NCBI GenBank assembly: GCA_017541465.1
Contig: JAFXYZ010000008.1
Span: forward strand, 1-33,620
Source of the DNA: a bacterium
Lineage (GTDB): Bacteria; Cyanobacteriota; Vampirovibrionia; Gastranaerophilales; Gastranaerophilaceae
Length of the DNA: 33,620 bases
Direction of reading: 5' to 3'
The notes under the pieces are model-generated. The model ran no database searches and had not been told where the DNA came from. It saw only the letters and a list, made by a program, of their open reading frames with translations. The position numbers and the translations under genes are program-made. Positions 22,410-29,618 of this stretch are shown one piece after another; the stretch's first letter is position 1, and each line of letters opens with the position of its first letter.

Positions 22410-24623
22410 TTATTCTTCACCGCTCTGAGGTGCGAAATTATCATCCTTTGCACGATTATCCATAATAATCGAATTTATCGGTATTGATTTAAAATCTCTC
22501 GGCTGAACGTCAGGTGTCTGCTGTGGCTGAGAAGGCTGAGTTTCGGTTTCTTTTTCTTTCTCTTTATCCTTCAGTCTTGACCAGGGCATAAGTGCTTTTG
22601 GAGCAGGTTTTTCAGGCTGTTTAACTTCTTCAATCGGTGTCTGTTCATCAACTCTGCCCTGAACCTCCTGAGAATTTGAAGGAGGAGCTTCGGTAATATC
22701 AGTAAAGCCTTCATCTGAAACACTGTGGATAATTTCGACCTCGTCACCTATGTAATCAAAATCAGAGTTCGGGAATTTTGCGCTCGCAACCTGCATCATA
22801 TCATGCCAAATCATCGCAGGAACAGTTCCGCCTGTCAGAGTGCCCATTTTGACGTTGTTATCGTTTCCAACCCAGACACCCGTAACAATATCAGGAGTAT
22901 AGCCAACAAACCAGGCATCTTTGTAGTCGTTTGTAGTACCTGTCTTGCCTGCCATCGGACGTTTTATATCGGCTCGTTTACCCGTACCTTCAGTAATAAC
23001 ACGTTTGAGCATAACCGTCAAAATTGCGGCGGAGTGTTGGTCTAAAACCTTATCAACTTTAGTTTTCGGAGCCTCGTAAATAACCTTGCCCCTTGTAGTT
23101 TCTATTCTTTCGACAGCATAGGGTTTAACTCTGAAACCTCCGTTTGCAAATACACCGTAAGCAACAGTCATATCATAGAGTTTAACACCGTTTGAACCCA
23201 AAGAAATTGTCATATCGTATTGAATCGGAGTTGTAATTCCAAGATTTCTTGCCATCTGGATAACAGAGCGAACCCCGTATTTTTTGATAAGTCTGACCGC
23301 AGCAACGTTTGAAGAAATCGCAAGTGCCTTATACAAAGGAAGTGCGCCCCTGTATTTGTCCCCGTAGTTTCCGGGAGACCATTTGCCGACAGTGATTGGA
23401 GTATCTTCAATAATATCATTCGGCATCATACCGCTCTGAACGGCAACGGCATAAACTATCGGCTTAAACGAAGAACCGGGAGGTCTTACAGCCTGTGTTA
23501 TTCTGTCATACTGGCTCTGCGAATAATTTTTACCTCCGACATAAGCAATTATAGCGCCGTTTATCGGTGAAAACGCAAACAGGGCAGCCTGCTGATTAGG
23601 GCCTGTCATTTTCCATTCTTTTAATTTAGCGTTTATTGCATCATTTGCAGCCTGCTGGGCTTTCATATCAAGTGTAGTCGTTATTTTGTAACCGCTTCTG
23701 GTTATATCTTTTTCGTCATAACCTAAAGCCTCTAATTCTTTAAGAACATAACCGATGAAATAGGGTGCTGCGTTTGAAGTTCCCGCTCTTGCACCATCTT
23801 TAGCCAAAACCACAGGGGTATTAAGGGCTTCTTTATACTGGCTCTTTGAAATATTCCCCATTTTATACATTCTTCCGAGTACCTGATTTCTTCTCTTTGT
23901 TGAGAGTTCAAGGTTGTTATAAGGTGAATAAACGGAAGGAGCCTGGGGAAGCCCTGCTATAAGCGCACATTCGGGAAGTGTCAAATCGCTGAGATTTTTT
24001 CCGAAATAAGTCTGCGCCGCAGCGGCAACACCATAAGAGCCCGAACCGAAATACACGTTATTCAGATACATCTCAAGAATTTGGTCTTTAGTGAGCGTTT
24101 TTTCTATTTGTGAAGCAATTATGAGTTCTTTTATCTTTCTGTCGTAAGTTTTTTCCTTCGTTAAAAATAGAACTCTTGCAAGCTGCTGGGTTATTGTACT
24201 TGCGCCCTGTTTTACCTTTTGCGATTTTATATTAACGAGAACGGAACGTGCCAAACCCCAGAGGTCATAACCTTTATGTGTATAAAAGCTCTTATCTTCG
24301 GTGGAAATCAGTGCCTGTTTGAGATAGTCGGGAATCTGGTTTAAAGAAACCTTCTCAAACTTATACGGGGTAAAGGTTTTGATTAGTTTACCATCAGAAG
24401 AATAAATTTTGGTAACAACATTCGGGTTATAGGTTTCAAGATTCGGAATAGGACTCTGGGAATCGAGGTACATAGTGAAAACGCAGAAGGCTGAAGCAAC
24501 AACAACGCAGCCGATTAAAAACATAACAAAGAAAAAGCCCAGAAATGGATGTCCTTTTTTCTTAATAACCGGCACATCAACTATTCTTGAATCCTTCTTT
24601 TTTCTGCTTTTCTCTTTTGCCAT
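22410..24623 (-). CDS. Class A penicillin-binding protein (PBP1A-like)
   Basis: Bifunctional glycosyltransferase/transpeptidase of 737 residues. It has a basic cytoplasmic tail and membrane anchor (about 28-50). The GT51 domain has the catalytic ISTEDKSFYTHKGYD (106-120, Glu109) and GASTITQQLAR (140-150). The transpeptidase domain has SSFK (Ser384, Lys387), SSN (437-439) and KTGTTNDYKDAW (560-571). All catalytic motifs are intact. The C-terminal 90 residues are Pro/Gln/Glu/Lys-rich and probably disordered in the periplasm. AGGACGGG is the ribosome binding site. It is convergent with pilin B and divergent from the YkgJ-type gene. Confidence 0.93.
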   Translation of the reverse strand: MAKEKSRKKKDSRIVDVPVIKKKGHPFLGFFFVMFLIGCVVVASAFCVFTMYLDSQSPIPNLETYNPNVVTKIYSSDGKLIKTFTPYKFEKVSLNQIPDYLKQALISTEDKSFYTHKGYDLWGLARSVLVNIKSQKVKQGASTITQQLARVLFLTKEKTYDRKIKELIIASQIEKTLTKDQILEMYLNNVYFGSGSYGVAAAAQTYFGKNLSDLTLPECALIAGLPQAPSVYSPYNNLELSTKRRNQVLGRMYKMGNISKSQYKEALNTPVVLAKDGARAGTSNAAPYFIGYVLKELEALGYDEKDITRSGYKITTTLDMKAQQAANDAINAKLKEWKMTGPNQQAALFAFSPINGAIIAYVGGKNYSQSQYDRITQAVRPPGSSFKPIVYAVAVQSGMMPNDIIEDTPITVGKWSPGNYGDKYRGALPLYKALAISSNVAAVRLIKKYGVRSVIQMARNLGITTPIQYDMTISLGSNGVKLYDMTVAYGVFANGGFRVKPYAVERIETTRGKVIYEAPKTKVDKVLDQHSAAILTVMLKRVITEGTGKRADIKRPMAGKTGTTNDYKDAWFVGYTPDIVTGVWVGNDNNVKMGTLTGGTVPAMIWHDMMQVASAKFPNSDFDYIGDEVEIIHSVSDEGFTDITEAPPSNSQEVQGRVDEQTPIEEVKQPEKPAPKALMPWSRLKDKEKEKETETQPSQPQQTPDVQPRDFKSIPINSIIMDNRAKDDNFAPQSGEE

Positions 24624-24648
24624 ATCCCGTCCTGTTGATTATAATTTA

Positions 24649-24657
24649 ATTATACCA
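24649..24657 (-). promoter_or_regulatory. Candidate extended -10 promoter for the PBP gene
   Basis: On the minus strand TGGTATAAT (24657-24649) is a perfect TGnTATAAT extended -10 element, about 25 bp before the PBP start codon. No convincing -35 is present, which extended -10 promoters do not strictly need. Confidence 0.45.
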
Positions 24658-24679
24658 AAGAAATAAAACATGGATAAAA

Positions 24680-25072
24680 ATGTTAATCGACAAAATAAAA
24701 ACTATTTATTATGAACTTCTTTCCTACTTTGTCCCTGAAAAGCAGGAGTATATAGTTGAGGGCGAATGCAACAAGTGCGGTGAATGCTGCAGAAACATAT
24801 ACAGCCTCGACACTTACAGTGAAAAAGAATTTCGGTTTATGCAGTTCATCTATCCCCCCTACAGAAGATTTTATATTAAGGGAAAAGATGAAGAAGGAAA
24901 TTTTGTGTTTTCGTGTATATATATTCAGGAGGACGGCAGATGTTCGGTTTATGATAAACGTCCGAAACTCTGCAGAAATTACCCCAAAAAGAAATTAAAC
25001 CACTACCTCAAAATGCCTGATAAATGTAGTTATCGGGTGGTAAAAAAGGATTTTAGAGATTATTTGGAGTAA
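24680..25072 (+). CDS. YkgJ-type Cys-cluster (zinc/iron-chelating) domain protein
   Basis: A 130-residue protein with the CxxCxxCC cluster ECNKCGECC (Cys30, 33, 36, 37), further cysteines at 79, 88, 98 and 116, and the family phrase CSVYDKRPKLCRNYP (88-102). Members are thought to bind Zn or an Fe-S cluster, but their cellular role is largely unknown. The ATG at 24670 is out of frame, so 24680 is used. It shares a 56-bp divergent region with the PBP gene. Confidence 0.82.
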   Translation: MLIDKIKTIYYELLSYFVPEKQEYIVEGECNKCGECCRNIYSLDTYSEKEFRFMQFIYPPYRRFYIKGKDEEGNFVFSCIYIQEDGRCSVYDKRPKLCRNYPKKKLNHYLKMPDKCSYRVVKKDFRDYLE

Positions 25073-25090
25073 ATAAAACCCTAACGGGAA

Positions 25091-25124
25091 CAACCCTCAG
25101 CCCTGCCCTCTCCCTCGGAGAGGG
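25091..25124. repeat. CCCTCTCC palindromic repeat next to the pilin D stop
   Basis: CCCTCTCC (25106-25113) and GGAGAGGG (25117-25124) form an 8-bp stem, preceded by CAACCCTCAGCCCTG. The same kind of unit is in the pilin E leader (32275-32305), with CCCTCTC, GAGAGGG and the GGGTGAGGG flank. It lies 8 bp beyond the pilin D stop and could terminate transcription. Confidence 0.7.
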
Positions 25125-25132
25125 GGTGATAT

Positions 25133-25865
25133 TTACCACGGATAATCGTCTTTAATCTGCCAGCCGTCTTTCATGATAAGGGCTGCACATTTAGTTCCAA
25201 ATTTATTTTTACTGCATAAATATTCATCAGAACCTGATATTAAATCACTTCTTGATAGTTCATTACCTGTTGGTACTAATCTTCCTCCTGCTAATTTATT
25301 ACTCGTTACGAGATTATAAGCAAATTCAAAAATATCTCTTCCTACTTTGTTTGGTTTTTTATTTCCATTTATATCAACTTTAATTATTGCTCTTTTATAA
25401 GTAGGTGAATTATTATCAACTTTTACTGCAACAAAAGTACCGTCATTTAAATGAAATCCGGCTGCATAATTGGCATAAGCACCTTGTGCACCATTCAAAA
25501 AATAGAATGTCTTATTCCAATCAGCTTCGCTATAACTTGTAACATTTCCAACTTTTTGAACATATGGTGCAATAAATTTATTTACAAACGCTTTAGTTGC
25601 TGCAGCATTTTGTGCTTCCCCTAACTCCCAAGTTTCTATCGGACCATAGTCTGATATAGCCTTTAAATTTGCTTGTGAAAGAGTTGAATATACTTTTTTT
25701 AATCTTGTAACAGTTTCCTCTTTTTGATGTTTAATAATTAATGTCGGAACGGTAATCGCAGCTATGACGCCTATAATGACAAGAGTTATCAGAACCTCGG
25801 CAAGAGTGAAACCATTATTTTTGTAGGGGGGGGGTAGGAATTAAGTCATTTTTTCTTGTAAACAT
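25133..25865 (-). CDS. Type IV pilin-like protein, frameshifted by a 9-C tract (pilin D, OFF state)
   Basis: ATG at 25865-25863 opens MFTRKNDLIPTPP, but the nine-C tract (25834-25826) moves translation out of frame, and it stops within about 26 codons. The pilin frame is open without interruption from NNGFTLAEVLITLVIIGVIAA (from about 25819) to the stop at 25133. Removing one C gives an intact prepilin with an 18-residue leader. Read alone, this frame has no ATG, GTG or TTG until 25498, so an annotation starting there misses half the protein. Its body matches pilin A: GPIETWELG, DINGNKKPNKVGRDIF, two late cysteines and the same WQIKDDYPW C terminus. A switchable gene is my preferred reading; pseudogene or assembly error are the alternatives. 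Confidence 0.8.
25826..25834 (-). repeat. Poly-C (plus-strand poly-G) tract of 9 in the pilin D leader
   Basis: Nine C on the coding strand in the same CCTACCCC-TAC context as pilin A. From ATG 25865 to the GGT of GFTLAEV is 52 bases, one more than 17 codons, so loss of a single C restores the frame. Confidence 0.85.
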
Positions 25866-25900
25866 AACTATCTCTCTTTCTCTAAAATAATCTTATATTA

Positions 25901-25930
25901 ATAATACCACATTTTTCAAAAATATAACAA
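25901..25930 (-). promoter_or_regulatory. Pilin-type promoter upstream of pilin D
   Basis: On the minus strand TTGTTA (25930-25925), an 18-bp spacer containing TTTTTGAAAAATGTGG, and TATTAT (25906-25901), 35 bp before the ATG. The stretch after the -10 (TAATATAAGATTA) is also shared with pilin A. Confidence 0.6.
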
Positions 25931-25940
25931 CTAAATAAAT

Positions 25941-26076
25941 CGACCATAACGGAGTGAGCCGTAATTGTTATGTTTTGTGCCGATTAGTCCGCACTGTTTG
26001 AACAACATCATTTTGTGTGAGTTTGCGGACTCTATACAAAACATTTACAAATTACGAGCGAACGTAGTTCAGGTCG
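25941..26076. repeat. Large imperfect inverted-repeat element
   Basis: Nested arms pair across 136 bp: CGACC (25941-25945) with GGTCG (26072-26076), CGTAATT (25960-25966) with AATTACG (26050-26056), ATGTTTTGT (25970-25978) with ACAAAACAT (26036-26044), and AGTCCGCA (25986-25993) with TGCGGACT (26024-26031). No reading frame of note is inside. It fills the gap between the pilin D promoter and the exported-protein gene and could be a MITE-like element or a structured RNA. Confidence 0.6.
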
Positions 26077-26089
26077 AGAGTTTCTTTGT

Positions 26090-26115
26090 AACTTTCTTGT
26101 CGGTACAAGAAAGTT
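26090..26115 (-). terminator. 11-bp perfect hairpin after the exported-protein gene
   Basis: AACTTTCTTGT (26090-26100) and ACAAGAAAGTT (26105-26115) form a perfect stem with a 4-nt loop, 8 bp past the stop of the minus-strand gene. There is no T-run after it on that strand, so it may be a dispersed repeat rather than a true intrinsic terminator. Confidence 0.45.
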
Positions 26116-26123
26116 AATAATCT

Positions 26124-27302
26124 TTAATACGCAAGTTCTATTAATCTCAGCCCATAGCCGTTAACAGAAATCGGCACAAAGGTTTCATCTATGGAAATTA
26201 ATCTTGAACTCGTTTCCTCAAAGTCTATACTCCAGGTTCCCAAAAAATATGGCTTTGTTTTTGAGAAAGCATAAGCATAAAAGACAATTCTGTTTTCGTC
26301 CTCAGCGCTCCAGCCGACAGGATACAAATCCCACATATATTTGGTTATATCAATACCAAAATTAACCCGCCAATAGTACTCGACAGCCTCTCTTAAAGTA
26401 TCAAGCCTATAGGTTTGCTCCGTATTAAAGTCATAGACAATGACATTTGTTTCCCAAACACCGTCAACGGTTGAGCCTATCTGCTCTTTAAAGGCTATCT
26501 TGCTTCCGTCCTTTGACCAGTCAAGCGGGAACAGGGTTGCAAGCCTGTATTCATCGAGTTTATCATTAACCGAAGAAACAATAGGCTTCATTTCCTGCTG
26601 GGTTATATAAGTCTTTTTAAGGGCATCAGGGATACTTACACCCTCTTTAACCTTTATATAGTGTGCATCATAGCCTGTCTGAACGAGCTTAGGGTAATAA
26701 TAAACACTCGTATAAACAATTCTTTGCTTGTCGGGCGACAAAATCGACTGAGAATCAAGTTTTCTGTATTTATATAACCCGTTGAGCTCAAACCTTCTCG
26801 CCCCCGGGGGTGTATTATAAAAAACAACTCTGTAATGTGGATCAGGAATAACAAACTTAGGCTTTTTCTGGTAAACCGGCTCAGGTATCTTGAAATTTTC
26901 CCTTTTAACATCTGCCGCCATTAACTTATAATCAATATTTGTCATGGGCTGACGCGACAAATCAAGATTATGGTAGTAAATCTTTCTCGTTTTTGGCAGA
27001 TGAAGTTTTCTTCTGACCTTTTCATTCAATGTTCTCGGGTCTTTGGGCTTTTTTTCCTTTTTCATTTCCCACGGCTGCTTTAGTTCATCATTTTGTTTAA
27101 CCTGCTCAATTGCCTTCTGGAAGGCTTCTTCCATTTCCTCATCCTCGTCCTTCGGCTCTGTGGTTGATTCTTCAGTTTGGGTAGTAAAATCAACCACTGT
27201 CTCTTTGTTTTCAGGGGGAATATTATTTTCCTGCTCCTCCGAAAAAGCGGTAAAAGACAGAGAAACAACAACCAAAAGGAAAAGTTTAAAAAGATGTTTC
27301 AT
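26124..27302 (-). CDS. Exported protein with WD40/TolB-like repeats, function unknown
   Basis: A 392-residue protein with a signal peptide (KHLFKLFLLVVVSLSFTAFSEE, about 1-22). A very acidic, Thr/Glu-rich linker follows (23-70), then a basic stretch. The C-terminal half has three propeller-like repeats: LSPDKQRIVYTS (about 188-199), LDWSKDGSKIAFKE (about 258-271) and GWSAEDENRIVFYAY, resembling PD40/TolB beta-propeller blades. No lipobox cysteine or anchor is seen, so it is probably periplasmic. It starts five bases after the response-regulator stop, which puts it in the same transcript, so it may be an output or partner of the two-component system. I do not recognise the family. Confidence 0.7.
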   Translation of the reverse strand: MKHLFKLFLLVVVSLSFTAFSEEQENNIPPENKETVVDFTTQTEESTTEPKDEDEEMEEAFQKAIEQVKQNDELKQPWEMKKEKKPKDPRTLNEKVRRKLHLPKTRKIYYHNLDLSRQPMTNIDYKLMAADVKRENFKIPEPVYQKKPKFVIPDPHYRVVFYNTPPGARRFELNGLYKYRKLDSQSILSPDKQRIVYTSVYYYPKLVQTGYDAHYIKVKEGVSIPDALKKTYITQQEMKPIVSSVNDKLDEYRLATLFPLDWSKDGSKIAFKEQIGSTVDGVWETNVIVYDFNTEQTYRLDTLREAVEYYWRVNFGIDITKYMWDLYPVGWSAEDENRIVFYAYAFSKTKPYFLGTWSIDFEETSSRLISIDETFVPISVNGYGLRLIELAY

Positions 27303-27307
27303 AAAGC

Positions 27308-27985
27308 CTATACCAAACCTTCTTTTACGGCGGTTATCGTTGCCTGGGTTCTGTTTGCGACATATAGCTTTTGTAAAATACTGTGAACGTGTGTTTTTAC
27401 CGTTGAAAGAGTTATAACAAGTTTGTCCGCAATATCTGAGTTGCTCATTCCATCTACGATAAGCGCAAGAACATCGAGCTCTCTTTCCGTCAGCCCGAAG
27501 GTGTTTTTAGTCTGTTTTTGGGGCTGTTTTTCCTCCTGTGGAGCAACGACGGTTTGTTTTTGCTGCTGAACGTTTGACAGCACAAGTCTTGCAATAGAAG
27601 GATCAAGCCATGCAGTCCCTTCATTTACCGCCGTAATGGCAGACATAAGCTGCTGTTCGTTTGCACCTTTTGTGATATACCCGTCAGCACCCGCCGAAAG
27701 CGCCTCAAAGACATCATCACCTGCTTCTCTGGAGGTAAAAATCAGCACCTTCGCATCACTGCCCGATTTTTTGATTAATTCAGTAGCTTCAATTCCGTCA
27801 AGTTCAGGCAGACCTATATCCATAAGCACGACATCGGGCTTTAACTCTTCAGTCATTTTAACTCCAAGCCTGCCGTTGTCGGCTTCAGCGACTATTTCGA
27901 CATTTTCAGACTTTGAAAGTGCCAGAGCAACGGCCTGTCTGAACATCGGATGATCTTCTACTATCAAAACCCTGATTTTACTCAT
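27308..27985 (-). CDS. NarL/LuxR-family response regulator
   Basis: A 225-residue regulator with an N-terminal receiver domain (2-118), Asp11 acidic pocket, phosphoacceptor Asp56 in VVLMDIGLP, Thr/Ser switch in IFTSREA and Lys105 in YITKGA. A Gln-rich linker follows (about 140-160), then a LuxR-type HTH (about 164-220): LTERELDVLALIVDGMSNSDIADKL and STVKTHVHSILQKL. It overlaps the kinase gene by 4 nt (ATGA), so the two are translationally coupled and probably a cognate pair. Target genes are unknown. Confidence 0.93.
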   Translation of the reverse strand: MSKIRVLIVEDHPMFRQAVALALSKSENVEIVAEADNGRLGVKMTEELKPDVVLMDIGLPELDGIEATELIKKSGSDAKVLIFTSREAGDDVFEALSAGADGYITKGANEQQLMSAITAVNEGTAWLDPSIARLVLSNVQQQKQTVVAPQEEKQPQKQTKNTFGLTERELDVLALIVDGMSNSDIADKLVITLSTVKTHVHSILQKLYVANRTQATITAVKEGLV

Positions 27986-29547
27986 GCTACAATCCTATCA
28001 TGTTTTACAGCACCCGAGAGGATAAAGAAGAACTCGCTCCCCTTTCCCTTATCGCTTTCGAGCCAAATCTTTCCGCCGTGCGCATCAATAATTTGTTTGG
28101 CAAGATAAAGCCCGAGCCCCGTACTCATCGACCTTCGTTCTGACGTCCCCTGCGAAAAACGTTTAAAAAGCTTAGGTATATCCTGTTTTGAAATGCCTAT
28201 TCCGTTATCTTTAACCGAGAACTGCAAATCATCTCCGTCAGTTGAAGCCTTCAACTCGATAGAACCGCCGTCATTTGTATAGTTTATGGCATTTCCCATA
28301 AAATTCATTATTACTCTTCTGATTTCGTTCCTGTCGGCTTCTATTTTTAAATCTTTTTCAAGATTAAAACACTTTACTATCTCAATATTCTTACTTTCTG
28401 CTAAAGACTTAACCTGTTCAGCGCACTCATCGACCAGTTTTTCAAACTCAAAAACAGTTTTAACCGTTGTCATTTTACCTGATTCATACTTATAGACCTC
28501 TAAAAGAGTGTTTACAAGCCCGAGCATATCCTGATTACTTTTTTTCATAGTAGTCAAAAGCATCTTTTGTTTTTCCTCTAAAGCGCCAAGCGAGCCGTCA
28601 AGAAAATATTCAAGAGTCTGAATTGCAGCAAGTGCAGGTGTTCTTAGGTCATGCGTGAGTGTCGCAATAAAGTCATCTCTCAGACGTTCCATATCTTTCA
28701 TTATGGAAATATCACGGATAACAACGACAAAATTACCGTTTTCCCCTTCTTTTTCAGGTGAAATATATGAACTGCTAATCTCAACCGAAATGTTTTTGCC
28801 GTCAGCCGCATTCACAATGCTCAAATCCCTGACAAATTTAACCTCCTCTTTATTGAGAACCGAATTTAGAGGGATATTGTTTTCGGGAATAATAACCTCT
28901 GAAATGTTGTGTGTTTTGAGCATATCGGAGCATAGCCCGAACATCTTTTCCGCTGCAGGGTTCGAGGAAACAATTTTTCCCTCTTCCGAAACGAGCAAAA
29001 TTCCGTCTGCGCAATAGTTAATGACGGCATTCAGCCTTGAGTTCATCTCAATAATATCAGCCGTCTTTGCCTTAACCAAATCCTCAAGAGACTCAGAGTA
29101 TTCAGTCAGCTTTTTGTTTGCGTTTTCGAGCAAAACCATTTTTTCTTTTAAAGCAAGTTTTAATCTTGTTCTCTCAATTGCGTTTTTTACAGGGATAAGA
29201 ATATTATTGTTATCATTTCCCCAGGGTTTTTCAATGTAGCGGTATATTCCGACCTCATTAATCGCTTTAATTGCGTTTTCTTTATCCGCATAGCCCGTTA
29301 CCAAAATCAGACTCAAATCGGGGTATAGCCTTTTAACCTTTGAAAGAAACTCAACACCGTTCATCTCGGGCATAGCAAAGTCGGAAACTACAACATCGAC
29401 AGGGTTATTCTCAAGGTATTCAAGCGCCTTCAGAGGACTGTTAAACGCAAAAACCTCCCCAACTCCTTCAAGTTCAAACAGAATTTTCATTGAAGAAGTA
29501 AAGACGGTTTCATCATCCAAAATTAAGATTTTGTTGTGCTCTGACAT
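27982..29547 (-). CDS. REC-PAS-histidine kinase (hybrid sensor, soluble)
   Basis: A 521-residue cytoplasmic sensor. An N-terminal receiver domain (phosphoacceptor Asp at about 56, VVSDFAMPEMNG) is followed by a coiled linker, a PAS domain (about 170-285, with VIRDISIMKDMERLRDDF leading out) and a HisKA domain with phosphoacceptor His in TLTHDLRTPALAA (about 299). The HATPase domain has N-box NFMGNAINYT, DNGIGIS and GTSERRSMSTGLGLYLAKQI. No membrane helix is present. I choose ATG 29547 because AGGGG lies six bases before it; the ATG at 29553 directly abuts that site. It leads kinase-regulator-exported protein. A receiver before the kinase suggests input from another phosphorelay protein. Confidence 0.92.
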   Translation of the reverse strand: MSEHNKILILDDETVFTSSMKILFELEGVGEVFAFNSPLKALEYLENNPVDVVVSDFAMPEMNGVEFLSKVKRLYPDLSLILVTGYADKENAIKAINEVGIYRYIEKPWGNDNNNILIPVKNAIERTRLKLALKEKMVLLENANKKLTEYSESLEDLVKAKTADIIEMNSRLNAVINYCADGILLVSEEGKIVSSNPAAEKMFGLCSDMLKTHNISEVIIPENNIPLNSVLNKEEVKFVRDLSIVNAADGKNISVEISSSYISPEKEGENGNFVVVIRDISIMKDMERLRDDFIATLTHDLRTPALAAIQTLEYFLDGSLGALEEKQKMLLTTMKKSNQDMLGLVNTLLEVYKYESGKMTTVKTVFEFEKLVDECAEQVKSLAESKNIEIVKCFNLEKDLKIEADRNEIRRVIMNFMGNAINYTNDGGSIELKASTDGDDLQFSVKDNGIGISKQDIPKLFKRFSQGTSERRSMSTGLGLYLAKQIIDAHGGKIWLESDKGKGSEFFFILSGAVKHDRIVA

Positions 29548-29571
29548 CCGCATCCCCTAATCAATAACTAT

Positions 29572-29600
29572 ATAATAGTCTTTTTTACTACCCATGACAA
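29572..29600 (-). promoter_or_regulatory. Sigma70-type promoter for the kinase operon
   Basis: On the minus strand TTGTCA (29600-29595), a 17-bp spacer and TATTAT (29577-29572), about 24 bp before the kinase start. The predicted leader is under 20 nt. The -35 lies just beyond the stop of the upstream HNH gene. Confidence 0.6.
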
Positions 29601-29618
29601 TTTGTTAAGAAAAATGAC

